Numbered from the stretch's first letter, positions 6,993 to 14,777 are shown. The stretch: 29,916 nt of DNA from an uncultured Clostridia bacterium (GCA_947589655.1 CANQCE010000004.1:1-29916); one strand, 5' to 3'. Notes: a model not told the origin generated them from the letters alone. Made by a program: numbers and translations.

Positions 6993-7181
6993 CTAATTAA
7001 AGTGTTTGTCTATAGATTTCATTTCTTTGATAAACATTTTGTATAGATTTTTGGACTTTTGGGACGTTTCCTTTTTTGTAAGGTTGTGGTTTTGTGAAAG
7101 TTCTTCAAATTTTTTAGAAAATTCAAATATGATATTTTTCTTCTTTTCGATTTTTATAAAAATTTTGTCAAGTTCTTCCAT
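6993..7181 (-). CDS. Small Lys-rich helical protein on the opposite strand
   Basis: 62 residues, MEELDKIFIKIEKKKNIIFE and on, very Lys-rich and helical. AAGGAG lies 11 nt upstream (7192-7197). A minus-strand promoter at 7217-7244 supports real expression against the direction of the surrounding genes. The minus-strand gene at 13013-13231 has the same layout. Function unknown. Confidence 0.6.
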   Translation of the reverse strand: MEELDKIFIKIEKKKNIIFEFSKKFEELSQNHNLTKKETSQKSKNLYKMFIKEMKSIDKHFN

Positions 7182-7216
7182 GAAAATTACACTCCTTTTG
7201 CTTGTTGTTCAATTTC

Positions 7217-7244
7217 ATTATATCAGTAAAAATTAAAAAATCAA
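7217..7244 (-). promoter_or_regulatory. Promoter for the small minus-strand gene
   Basis: Minus strand TTGATT (7244-7239), a 16-bp spacer, and TATAAT (7222-7217), which is preceded by TGA. It points at the gene 6993-7181. Confidence 0.6.
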
Positions 7245-7261
7245 AATAAAAGAGGTGAAAA

Positions 7262-7429
7262 ATGGGTAACGAATTTGTTGTTTTAACTGCTCAGGACAGT
7301 TTTGGTGTTGTTTATAAAGTTTACAGTTCTGATTTAAAAAATTTTTTTGGTGATTATTACAGCGAGCGTGATGTTTATAACAAACTTTCTGCTTTGTATA
7401 AAATTTTAAGCACAAGGAAGGTGGCGTGA
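7262..7429 (+). CDS. Small hypothetical protein at the head of the structural gene block
   Basis: 55 residues, MGNEFVVLTAQDSFGVVYKV ... YKILSTRKVA. AGAGGTGA (7251-7258) gives ideal spacing to the ATG, and the stop overlaps the next start as TGATG. No membrane segment. Function unknown. Confidence 0.7.
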   Translation: MGNEFVVLTAQDSFGVVYKVYSSDLKNFFGDYYSERDVYNKLSALYKILSTRKVA

Positions 7430-7659
7430 TGTTTTTCGAGCCTAAACATAAAAGATTGGCGCTTTCTAGTTCGCCAGGACAGTTAAATAAAGCGTATAAA
7501 AAGTCGGAACGAGTTTTGAAAAAAGTTGCGCGTTGTGGTGATGAACAAGAACTCGCTGCGGTGATGGAACGACATAGGGATATTGAATATGCTTTGTTGT
7601 TCCAAAAAACACCAAATTTTAACAAAAGGAAGAAAAAGTATGACAAGGAAACAAATTAG
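7429..7659 (+). CDS. Small basic hypothetical protein
   Basis: 76 residues from ATG 7429, coupled to the preceding stop; GTG at 7426 is an alternative start. Strongly basic (KHKRLA, KKSERVLKKVAR, FNKRKKKYDKE) and helical, so it may bind DNA or act at the membrane surface. It overlaps the next gene by 20 bp. No family recognised. Confidence 0.65.
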   Translation: MFFEPKHKRLALSSSPGQLNKAYKKSERVLKKVARCGDEQELAAVMERHRDIEYALLFQKTPNFNKRKKKYDKETN

Positions 7660-7843
7660 TTGGGTTATTGCTTTGTTGGCCTTTGTATTGGCTGTTGCTG
7701 TGTTCTTTATTGTCTCTGTTTGCTTGGCTCAGCAGCACGGAGTGCAGTTGATACAAGAGTGGAAAAACTGGTTTGGCATTAACGAAAATGTTAAACAAGT
7801 TGCTGAAACAACTGTGAACATTGTCAAATCTTTGAAAGTATAG
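7640..7843 (+). CDS. Small single-span membrane protein, candidate coat protein
   Basis: 67 residues from ATG 7640, preceded by AAAGGA (7625-7630); in-frame codons upstream back to 7583 overlap the previous gene and lack a ribosome binding site. The layout is MTRKQ, a hydrophobic stretch about residues 8-30 (WVIALLAFVLAVAVFFIVSV), then an amphipathic tail ending IVKSLKV. A short protein with one membrane helix directly upstream of two large membrane-anchored proteins suits an inovirus coat protein, but there is no sequence match to known coat proteins that I can see. If the hydrophobic part is a cleaved signal, the mature peptide would have no membrane span, which counts against a classical pVIII role. 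Confidence 0.65.
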   Translation: MTRKQISWVIALLAFVLAVAVFFIVSVCLAQQHGVQLIQEWKNWFGINENVKQVAETTVNIVKSLKV

Positions 7844-7856
7844 TTAGGGGGCAAAA

Positions 7857-9365
7857 ATGGAAAAAGGCAAAAGAAAATATGGTTATTCAATAAAAATGAT
7901 TTTGTTGTTAGGCTTAGTGTTTCTTTGCCTTTTTTCTTTTGCCTTTAGTTTTGCAACTGGGAAGGTGGCAAGAGCCGAGGACATTGTTTATACGGATGCT
8001 CTCTCTGATTTACAAAAAGATGAGAAATTTAAAGAAGAAGATTATCCTGTTAAAGATAGCGATTATTCTTTAAAAGTCATTCAGATTGCCGAAAGCGTAA
8101 ATAACGAATTGTTTGTTTATGTTTATCAGCCTTGTTCGCCCAATGAAGATTTAACAGCCACCTCGGTAAGCCTTTCAATAGGAATTGATGAAGATTACAA
8201 GCCTATTCTTTACAAATTAGAATTGTTGAACGCTTTTAGCGTTTTTGGGAAATATAAAGTAAAAAATTTTTATATTCCTACTACCGAAACTCGTCATTAC
8301 GAAATTGTTTCAATTTTTAGAAATTGGAATAAAAAATACGATGGTAGTTCTGGCACAAACAATACTATTAGCGAGGTTTCGTTTGAGGTTGGCAAACAAT
8401 ATACGATTTCTGGTTTTGGAGACGACATCTCGTATTCAGTTTCTGATGTAGAAATAGTTAGAGTAACTGACAAATATGTTGGTTTCGTGAGGTATAATGG
8501 CGGCTATAAATGGGATGGTTTTACATATGCTTCTGCTGATAATCATTTTGTCGCTTTTTCTACCGACCATGATATTGATGTATTGTTGGAGGCTGATGTT
8601 TATTATACTGATAGGACATATCATTATAACAAAAATGGTGGGCCAACACTGGTTGGCGGAAGTAGTTCTACAGAATATGGCGATTTAATTGAACATCAAG
8701 TTTCTTTGAAATATGATGATGTTGAAGATTACAAGGGCAATATTTTTCATAAAAAATATACCTGGAATAAAATATCGACTGTTGAAGATTTTATTGAAAA
8801 CGAAAATACCACTTTTGTATATCATGTAAAATTGATAGGCTCTGTAAGGACAGAAACTCGTCTTTCTGTAGAAGGCACCACGAATATCCTTGAAAAGCAA
8901 TGGGTATTAAGGTTTGCAACTACAAAGTATGACCGCCAATATAACGATGGAAAAGCACCTTCTGGTGAGCAACTTTATGGCGAGTATGAAGATATAAAAA
9001 GTAGCCAGGTTATGGATGTTTCAATTTTGCGCCTTAAATTTGAGAGTGAGGGAAAGGTCTTTAATTTGGGCGTAGTGGACAACAAACAGTCAGGTGATTT
9101 GGAACCTGATAATGAAACAAATGTAGAGTTCAAGCCTGATAAATGGCTGCAAGCCATAATTGATTTCTTTAAAAACTTGTTTTCTTCCTGGTGGAAGATT
9201 TTGGTCTTTATAGTTGTTATAATTGCTTTAATTGCCCTTTTGCCTGTCATTTTTCCATTTTTGTTATGGCTGTTTAAAGCACTTATAATGATTGTTTGGT
9301 ATGTTCTAAAAGGTGTTTGGTGGCTTATCACCTTACCTTTCAAAATATTTAAAAAAGATAATTAA
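7857..9365 (+). CDS. Exported protein with C-terminal membrane helices, candidate minor virion protein
   Basis: 502 residues. The N-terminus (KMILLLGLVFLCLFSFAFSF, cleavage near VARA about residue 40) is a signal peptide. A beta-rich, Tyr/Asp-rich ectodomain covers about 41-435. The C-terminus (about 445-495) has two hydrophobic segments, WKILVFIVVIIALIALLPV and LLWLFKALIMIVWYVL, and a basic tail KIFKKDN. This is the architecture of filamentous-phage adsorption/minor coat proteins such as pIII: exported domain with C-terminal anchor. No sequence homology to pIII is visible, so the role is inferred from architecture and from its place between the small membrane protein and the coiled-coil repeat protein. 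Confidence 0.75.
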   Translation: MEKGKRKYGYSIKMILLLGLVFLCLFSFAFSFATGKVARAEDIVYTDALSDLQKDEKFKEEDYPVKDSDYSLKVIQIAESVNNELFVYVYQPCSPNEDLTATSVSLSIGIDEDYKPILYKLELLNAFSVFGKYKVKNFYIPTTETRHYEIVSIFRNWNKKYDGSSGTNNTISEVSFEVGKQYTISGFGDDISYSVSDVEIVRVTDKYVGFVRYNGGYKWDGFTYASADNHFVAFSTDHDIDVLLEADVYYTDRTYHYNKNGGPTLVGGSSSTEYGDLIEHQVSLKYDDVEDYKGNIFHKKYTWNKISTVEDFIENENTTFVYHVKLIGSVRTETRLSVEGTTNILEKQWVLRFATTKYDRQYNDGKAPSGEQLYGEYEDIKSSQVMDVSILRLKFESEGKVFNLGVVDNKQSGDLEPDNETNVEFKPDKWLQAIIDFFKNLFSSWWKILVFIVVIIALIALLPVIFPFLLWLFKALIMIVWYVLKGVWWLITLPFKIFKKDN

Positions 9366-9377
9366 AAGGGAGTAAAT

Positions 9378-11747
9378 ATGGACGATAAAACAAAGAAAAT
9401 TTTAATTGGCATTGTTTGTAGTTTGGCTGCCCTGGTCTTAGCCTTTGTAATTTGGGTTATGGTTGTAGGTTTTCCTTTCTTTATTGGCAAAATAAAGGGC
9501 GAAAAATACTATACCCAAGAAGAATATTCCCAGTATGCTGCCGAACAAAATGATAGCCTTCAAAAAGAAAGAAATGAGTATGAAAAACTCTACAAAGAGG
9601 CTCTAGAGCGAGTATCTGAGCAAAATTCAGAAATTTTTGATTTGCAAAAGCAAGTAACCGATTTAACGAAAGAAAACAACAATTTAAAAAATCAAGTTCT
9701 TGTTTTGCAAAATGACAAAGACAATTTGTCGGCGCGTGTTGAACAACTTCAAGCAGAGGTTGAAGAAAACAACGCGACTATAAAAGCAAATGAAACCGAG
9801 ATTGCAGAAAAGCAAGCACAAATTGTTGAATTGCAATCTCAAGCAACTATTGACCAAGCGACAATTTCTTCTTTGCAAAGCAGAATTGAACAGTTGCAGA
9901 CCATAAATTCTCAATTAAATGATACAAATGTTGCAAATGTTGAAACGATTGTTCAACTTAATCAAAGTATAAAAACCTTAACATCTCAAATTTTGGAATT
10001 AAACGGACAAATATCCACCAATAACGATACTTTAAATGGTTTAAATTCCAGAATTTTGCAACTTGAAAAATCTATTCAAGCATATGAAACATTCATTTCT
10101 CAATTTGAACAAGAAGATAAAGTTGTGGCAACTTTTGAATTTGATGGTGGAGTTTACAATATTCAACTTGTAAATAAAGGCTCTGCTGCAGTTGTTGGCA
10201 ACCCACAATCTACCGAATTTGTTATTTTTAATTACTGGGAAGTTGACGGACAAAAGGTAGATGATTTGTCAACATATTACTTGCAGAAAAGCACAAAGTT
10301 TGTGGCAAATGTAACTTACAAATATTCTGTTAAGTTCATGAATGGCGACCAGCAAATTGAAGAACAAATTGTGGAAAAGAATGGTTATGCTACCGCACCT
10401 AGTCAACAACCTGCAAAAGATGATTTTATTTTTGAAGGTTGGACAATAAATGGCTCTGATATTGTGGATGTTTCCTCTTATTCAATTACAAAGGATACTG
10501 TGTTTATTGCCAAGTTCTCTAAACTTGCAACAGTTACTTTCATGTATGAGCAGGATACAAAATCTACCCAACAAGTTAAGGTTGGTGAGCACCCTCAAAA
10601 TGTTGAAGTTGAAAGCACTACCTACAAAAAATTCAACGGTTGGAAAGTTAACGGTGTTCTTGTAGAAAATGTAGAAGAATATGTGGTTAATGGTGATACA
10701 GTTTTCGTGGCTGATATAACCTATTACTTTGATGTTAAGTTCAAGGTAGATGAGAGCGATTACAACTCGCAAGTTATTGTAGAAAATGGCTTTGCAGTTA
10801 AACCTGCAGACCCAACAAAGCAAGGTTATGTTTTTGATTATTGGACTGTTGATGGCTCTAACCAAGTTGACCCAACAACATACAAAATCACCCAAACAAC
10901 AAATTTTATCGCTAAGTTTACAAAAACTTATGAGGTAACTTTTGATATTCAAGGTCAGCAGCAGAAAAAGACCGTAAGAATTGACGAAGAATTAACTGCG
11001 CCAGAATTGCACATTGACGGACAATTCATTGGCTGGACGACTGATAATGGCTTATCTTTGACCGAATTATCAGAGTATGAATTGAATGGCGATGTAACAT
11101 TTAAAGCAGTAATTTATGACAAAATTGTTGGTGCTTATACTATTGAAGGGGGTAAAGATGTTTATGAGCAACTTACAAGCTCAAGTGACCCAGTTTTAGT
11201 TGCACGTAAGGACCTTTATTTTGGTGTTGAATATATTCTTCATATTCCTTATAGTGGTTTACTTGTTTCCAATAGCGGTGCATTTATGGATAACCCAGTT
11301 AAATATACTTTCAATTCTAATTTAAATCGTTATGAAGTCGGTCAAAGTTATTATGTTTTGCAAGATAATGGTGATTTGGTTTATCATTATCAAGTTTCGT
11401 ATAATTATGGGCAAGATTTTGTAGAAAAAACAGTTGTCTATAAAAGAGACAATTCACATTCTCCTATTTTTGAAAAGAAGATTGATAAAACTTTCAGGCC
11501 AGACGATAAGGTCGTTTCGCAAGGGGCTTTAGATGAAAGTTCTCGAATTATATTCTCAGTAGATGGGACTGTTCAGTTCAATCTAACTGGAACTTTTGCG
11601 AGTGCACTTGGTTTCAGTGGTAATGGAACATATTCTTGTATTGGTTCTTATGTTGTTGTCACATTTGAAACTGGTTCAACTAAAATGTTCATTTATGATG
11701 GTGGAAATACATTTTCTTCATCACCTTTCGATTTTGTTTTAGTTTAA
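9378..11747 (+). CDS. Membrane-anchored coiled-coil protein with InlB/Listeria-Bacteroides repeats
   Basis: 789 residues. A single N-terminal membrane span (about 9-33) is followed by a long heptad-type coiled coil (about 45-245, rich in Gln/Asn/Leu/Glu). Then come about five beta-repeats of 60-75 residues (about 248-590), recognisable by WEVDGQKVDD, FEGWTINGSD, FNGWKVNGVL, FDYWTVDGSN and FIGWTTDNGL, each ending in a hydrophobic-x-A strand. The final about 200 residues form a separate Tyr/Ser/Gly-rich domain. GGGAG precedes the ATG, 12 bp after the previous gene. Repeats of this class occur in Gram-positive surface proteins. The rod could carry an adhesive head across the cell wall, either as a lysogenic surface protein or as a virion-associated factor. 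Unusually large for an inovirus gene. Confidence 0.78.
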   Translation: MDDKTKKILIGIVCSLAALVLAFVIWVMVVGFPFFIGKIKGEKYYTQEEYSQYAAEQNDSLQKERNEYEKLYKEALERVSEQNSEIFDLQKQVTDLTKENNNLKNQVLVLQNDKDNLSARVEQLQAEVEENNATIKANETEIAEKQAQIVELQSQATIDQATISSLQSRIEQLQTINSQLNDTNVANVETIVQLNQSIKTLTSQILELNGQISTNNDTLNGLNSRILQLEKSIQAYETFISQFEQEDKVVATFEFDGGVYNIQLVNKGSAAVVGNPQSTEFVIFNYWEVDGQKVDDLSTYYLQKSTKFVANVTYKYSVKFMNGDQQIEEQIVEKNGYATAPSQQPAKDDFIFEGWTINGSDIVDVSSYSITKDTVFIAKFSKLATVTFMYEQDTKSTQQVKVGEHPQNVEVESTTYKKFNGWKVNGVLVENVEEYVVNGDTVFVADITYYFDVKFKVDESDYNSQVIVENGFAVKPADPTKQGYVFDYWTVDGSNQVDPTTYKITQTTNFIAKFTKTYEVTFDIQGQQQKKTVRIDEELTAPELHIDGQFIGWTTDNGLSLTELSEYELNGDVTFKAVIYDKIVGAYTIEGGKDVYEQLTSSSDPVLVARKDLYFGVEYILHIPYSGLLVSNSGAFMDNPVKYTFNSNLNRYEVGQSYYVLQDNGDLVYHYQVSYNYGQDFVEKTVVYKRDNSHSPIFEKKIDKTFRPDDKVVSQGALDESSRIIFSVDGTVQFNLTGTFASALGFSGNGTYSCIGSYVVVTFETGSTKMFIYDGGNTFSSSPFDFVLV

Positions 11748-11753
11748 AAACTC

Positions 11754-11932
11754 TTTGGTGGGTGTGAGTTCAAAACAAACCCACCACCAAACACAAGGTT
11801 TTTGCTGTGGCCTTGTGTTCCTCCTTTGTGCCAGGGTATTTCCTCCTTTAACCTGGTGCGATGTGTTCTGGTGGGAAAGCACATAAAACAAACCCACCGC
11901 CAAACTGAAATTTGATAGTCGCGAATATCAAA
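11754..11932 (+). other. Non-coding block of consecutive hairpins
   Basis: Between the structural block and the gene at 11972 there are five stem-loops: GGTGGGT/ACCCACC (11757-11763 with 11779-11785), ACACAAGG/CCTTGTGT (11791-11798 with 11811-11818), CCAGG/CCTGG (11831-11835 with 11852-11856), GGTGGG/CCCACC (11870-11875 with 11893-11898), and TTTGATA/TATCAAA (11911-11917 with 11926-11932). None is followed by a clear T run. A structured RNA, a complementary-strand origin or a packaging signal are possible. Alternatively it may be a processing or attenuation site between operon halves. Confidence 0.6.
11772..11905 (+). repeat. 21-bp direct repeat pair AAAACAAACCCACC[A/G]CCAAAC
   Basis: Copies at 11772-11792 and 11885-11905 match at 20 of 21 positions. 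Each supplies the 3' arm of a GGTGGG-type hairpin, so the block looks like a duplicated structural unit. Confidence 0.75.
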
Positions 11933-11971
11933 AAGTAGGTTAAATTTAAAAATTTTAAAAGGAAAAATGAT

Positions 11972-12409
11972 ATGGAAGAAAATGTTAATGTTAGAAAAGA
12001 TTTAAATGAAATTGTAACTGTGATAGGGATGAAATCCCCCGAAAATGACCGATTTGGTCGTTCCGTTTGTGTTGTTAAACTGATAAACGGTCAAGTTCTT
12101 CAATTTAGGGATAAAGACGGTTTTTATGACCTGTTAAAATCTTATGAATTGGCTGGAAAGAAAAGAGCAGATTTTATTAAATCAAAAGAACTTGTTGAAG
12201 AATTGAAAAAGTCTGATGAGGACAATGACGATATGCAAGAGGTGGGCAAGAACACTTATATCTGTGTAAAATACACTCTGATTAAAGATGGAACAGAGAA
12301 AGTTTATCGTCTTTTCCCATCTCGTAGAGTTGATTATGATATCATTGACAACTGTTATGATTTTTATAAGCAACATAAAAAAGAAACTAAAAAGAGTGAG
12401 GTAAAATAG
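11972..12409 (+). CDS. Hypothetical acidic/basic mixed protein
   Basis: 145 residues. The N-terminal part is beta-rich (EIVTVIGMKS, SVCVVKLINGQVLQFRDKDGFYDLL), the middle is charged (KKSDEDNDDMQE), and the C-terminus is Lys-rich. AAAAGGA precedes the ATG by 8 nt. Its position before the replication and assembly genes and its size would allow a single-stranded-DNA-binding protein, but no binding motif is visible. It overlaps the next GTG start by one base. Confidence 0.65.
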   Translation: MEENVNVRKDLNEIVTVIGMKSPENDRFGRSVCVVKLINGQVLQFRDKDGFYDLLKSYELAGKKRADFIKSKELVEELKKSDEDNDDMQEVGKNTYICVKYTLIKDGTEKVYRLFPSRRVDYDIIDNCYDFYKQHKKETKKSEVK

Positions 12410-12687
12410 TGAGTAGCTTTAAAACTAAAAAAGGAAAATCGACAGATATTTTCCATTCGTATGCTTATAGGAAAGCAAAATTTCCAATGCGTCAAGCAAT
12501 GGCTTTTAATAAGCCGTTTTTGGACAGCTTAACCGCGAGAGATAAATATCTTATGCGTGGTTATGCTCAGGCAAAAATCGAAGAAATGCAAGCGTTCAAA
12601 TATAAGCATCCAAAGTATAAGCGCGAAACTGCACGTAAAAACGCGTATTCAGCAAATGATATCGCTAAGCATTTTAGTAAATTTTGA
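12409..12687 (+). CDS. Small basic hypothetical protein
   Basis: 92 residues from GTG 12409, overlapping the preceding TAG by one base, with GTGAGG upstream. Highly basic and helical, with MRQAMAFNKPFLDSLTARD and HPKYKRETARKNAYSANDI. Possibly DNA-binding, from its charge only. A hairpin terminator follows. Confidence 0.6.
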   Translation: MSSFKTKKGKSTDIFHSYAYRKAKFPMRQAMAFNKPFLDSLTARDKYLMRGYAQAKIEEMQAFKYKHPKYKRETARKNAYSANDIAKHFSKF

Positions 12688-12695
12688 TAATCGAA

Positions 12696-12718
12696 AAAAG
12701 CCATATTTTATGGCTTTT
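12696..12718 (+). terminator. Probable intrinsic terminator
   Basis: AAAAGCCATA (12696-12705) and TATGGCTTTT (12709-12718) form a perfect 10-bp stem whose 3' arm ends in TTTT. There is no T run beyond the stem, so it may be weak. It separates the gene ending 12687 from the one at 12778. Confidence 0.6.
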
Positions 12719-12777
12719 CCATAGGAATTTACCTACCTATGCTGATGAGATAGGTTAAACAAAAGATGAGGTGAAAA

Positions 12778-13032
12778 ATGTTTAGAGAGGGGAACGATAT
12801 TTTTATTTGTAAAAATGATATTGATACAAATTACACATTTTTAGCAAATCGTGGTTTTGGCTCTTTCAATAAGGCATATTTGCAGCGTGAGTTTGACGAT
12901 TATATAGATTTGTATGGATACGATGAAATAAAACTTACTGGCAGCAAGATAGATAAAAAAAGACAAAGGCATACACAGTTTGCTAATTTATATAAATTCT
13001 ATAACTTTGTTGTTAAAGGTAAGGATAGATAA
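12778..13032 (+). CDS. Hypothetical protein upstream of the Zot-like gene
   Basis: 84 residues, MFREGNDIFICKNDIDTNYTF ... KFYNFVVKGKDR. GAGGTGA (12768-12774) precedes the ATG. Its 3' end overlaps the converging minus-strand gene by 20 bp. No family recognised and no membrane segment. Confidence 0.65.
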   Translation: MFREGNDIFICKNDIDTNYTFLANRGFGSFNKAYLQREFDDYIDLYGYDEIKLTGSKIDKKRQRHTQFANLYKFYNFVVKGKDR

Positions 13033-13231
13033 CTAAGCATTTGTGATTGTCAATTGTTTCAAAATTGCTTTCATAACCTTTGTTGTGTAGAATTTTTCTT
13101 AAAATTTCAAAATCACAGTCCTCATACTCTGGTTTTTCGATATTTGTTCCAAGTCCAGTGGTTTTATGGTCTTGTTCCTTTAAACTTTTAAATCCTTCAA
13201 TAAGATTTTCTGCAAGTTCAAATTCGTTCAT
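13013..13231 (-). CDS. Small acidic hypothetical protein on the opposite strand
   Basis: 72 residues, MNEFELAENLIEGFKSLKEQ and on, acidic. AAAGGAG lies 10 nt before the ATG (13242-13248). A good minus-strand promoter at 13254-13282 drives it, against the main direction and just upstream of the Zot-like gene. Layout and leader spacing resemble the minus-strand gene at 6993-7181. Function unknown; a regulatory or accessory protein made in the integrated state would fit. Confidence 0.65.
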   Translation of the reverse strand: MNEFELAENLIEGFKSLKEQDHKTTGLGTNIEKPEYEDCDFEILRKILHNKGYESNFETIDNHKCLVIYPYL

Positions 13232-13253
13232 GGCTTTTACTCCTTTAAAACAA

Positions 13254-13282
13254 ATTTTAAAGAAATTATTTCAAAAAGTCAA
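13254..13282 (-). promoter_or_regulatory. Promoter for the minus-strand gene 13013-13231
   Basis: Minus strand TTGACT (13282-13277), a 17-bp spacer, and TAAAAT (13259-13254). Confidence 0.75.
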
Positions 13283-13302
13283 ATAAAAGGGGGTGATATA
13301 AT

Positions 13303-14214
13303 TTGGAAATAACTTTTGATAAGTTCATGGATTTATCCAAGCGCCAGGGCAAAGTTCTTATTTGCGGTGAAGAAGGTGCTGGGAAAACCCTTTTAACAAC
13401 CTATATAGCAATTCAAAAAATGTTGCGTGGCATGGAAGATTGTTGGAAAAGTTACGAAAAAGTTGATAAATACAACTCTCTTGGCTTTAAGTTTTCAAAA
13501 AATTATGAACATCTTTGTTTTTCAAACTTTGATATTAACTGTTCTGGAACTCGTATTCCATCTTTTAAATCTTATGTAGTTGACCCTTTTAGGCTTGGGC
13601 TTTATTGTGAAGATTACGAAACAGTCATGTTGCCGCCTGGGGCGTTTATACTTTTAACAGAGGCTCAGCGTGTTTTAAATGCATATAAGTGGCAATATAT
13701 TCGCCCAGAAATTCGCGGTTATTGGGAAACCTCTCGGCAATATGGCATTGAAATTATATGTGATACAAATCAGCCCAATTTGATTTATAGTGGCATGAGG
13801 TCTTTGTTTAATAGGGTGATTTATCTTTATGATTTTGTTGAAGAAATTAAAGATAAAGATGGCATTGTTGTTGGGCATAAACTATATGTCAAAGATTTTA
13901 AAAGATATAGTTTTTTTGAAAGATATCTTCAAAGTGGCAAAGAAGAATTGGTTAACGCTAGTTATTGTTTGATTTTAAACAAATGTGTATATCCAAATTT
14001 TAACTCTTATCAGTGTGAAATGCTGCATCTGAAAGGTCGTGAAGAAGAAGATTTTAATATTACGCATTTTCCAGAGATAAAATCTATTGCAGATATAGAG
14101 ATGTTTGCAGAGAATTTTGGGTTGTATGCAAAGGATGGTTATTATGTTAAGCCAGGTTATTTAAAGAAAATGAAAGAAGATGTCGAAGAACAAGAAACGG
14201 AAATTTTATATTAA
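13303..14214 (+). CDS. Zot-like P-loop ATPase (inovirus morphogenesis protein)
   Basis: 303 residues from TTG 13303, behind AAAGGGGGTGA. Walker A is GEEGAGKT (22-29); a Walker-B-like segment is FILLTEAQRVLNAYKW (115-130); the downstream SRQYGIEIICDTNQP (144-158) and MRSLFNRVIYLYDF match the arrangement in the zonular occludens toxin/gene I family of filamentous phages. Such ATPases power extrusion of the single-stranded genome through the membrane. Unlike classical gene I proteins, no transmembrane helix is seen in the C-terminal third, so a partner protein may anchor it. It is followed 11 bp later by a coupled gene of unknown function. Confidence 0.88.
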   Translation: MEITFDKFMDLSKRQGKVLICGEEGAGKTLLTTYIAIQKMLRGMEDCWKSYEKVDKYNSLGFKFSKNYEHLCFSNFDINCSGTRIPSFKSYVVDPFRLGLYCEDYETVMLPPGAFILLTEAQRVLNAYKWQYIRPEIRGYWETSRQYGIEIICDTNQPNLIYSGMRSLFNRVIYLYDFVEEIKDKDGIVVGHKLYVKDFKRYSFFERYLQSGKEELVNASYCLILNKCVYPNFNSYQCEMLHLKGREEEDFNITHFPEIKSIADIEMFAENFGLYAKDGYYVKPGYLKKMKEDVEEQETEILY

Positions 14215-14225
14215 GAGGTGAAAAA

Positions 14226-14621
14226 ATGGAAGAAGAACAATATTTTAATGCAGAAACAATGGAACGACTAAACCAAAAGGGAAAACTTATAACTGATACC
14301 TCAAAGGTTTTTGAAGAATTAGCAAAGCGAAAAGAGGTTTACAAAACTTTGGGTTGGCGTGGAAAGCGTTTTATGTCCGGCGCAGTTAAAACAGTGCATA
14401 AAGATTTTAAACTTGGTTTAAAGAAGATAAATAAAAAAATACCTGTTTATGTGGAACTTCCCAAGTTAAAATCTGTTGGGGATAGCGGTGTTGTAAGTAA
14501 AACTTATGATGGTGAAACAACACCATCTTCTTATGAGGTGTCTGATATTCCAAAAATTAAGCATGAACCTTTGAAATCGGATGAGGTGCTTGATTTTACG
14601 GATAAAAACCTGTTGACCTAA
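14226..14621 (+). CDS. Hypothetical protein downstream of the Zot-like gene
   Basis: 131 residues, starting MEEEQYFNAETMERLNQKGK. GAGGTGA (14215-14221) immediately precedes the ATG, and the gap from the Zot-like stop is 11 bp. A basic central part (WRGKRFMSGAVKTVHKDFK) is followed by a disordered, acidic tail. No membrane helix. It may work with the ATPase, judged from gene order only. It ends at the start of the non-coding origin region. Confidence 0.65.
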   Translation: MEEEQYFNAETMERLNQKGKLITDTSKVFEELAKRKEVYKTLGWRGKRFMSGAVKTVHKDFKLGLKKINKKIPVYVELPKLKSVGDSGVVSKTYDGETTPSSYEVSDIPKIKHEPLKSDEVLDFTDKNLLT

Positions 14622-14632
14622 CAAATGGGGTT

Positions 14633-14777
14633 ATTAGGGGTTGCAACCCCTAATCATGGCCTTTGCTGCTTGCAAAGACGGACAAAGCCCTCAACGGACA
14701 CTCCGTGCGTTGAAAAGGTTAGCACTGTTGGCATGTATGGGCGAGGAAAAGAGGTGTATGTGGGGACATTTTCCTCG
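14633..14777 (+). other. Hairpin cluster in the intergenic region before the origin
   Basis: The gene-free stretch 14622-14997 is visibly richer in G and C than the rest of the element. It begins with a perfect 22-bp palindrome (14633-14654, arms ATTAGGGGTTG/CAACCCCTAAT). Then come CTTTGC/GCAAAG (14661-14666 with 14672-14677), TCAACG/CGTTGA (14691-14696 with 14708-14713) and CGAGGAAAA/TTTTCCTCG (14742-14750 with 14769-14777). In ssDNA phages such clusters beside the plus-strand origin are complementary-strand origins or packaging signals; that role is inferred here. The open frame across it lacks a ribosome binding site. Confidence 0.6.

Noticed and set aside
7233..7646. 137-codon minus-strand ORF
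   Set aside because: Antisense to two well-supported small genes with good ribosome binding sites; unlikely Cys/Asn-rich sequence.
12741..12760. CTGATGAG as a hammerhead ribozyme core
   Set aside because: The partner GAAA core and stems II and III are absent; a chance match.
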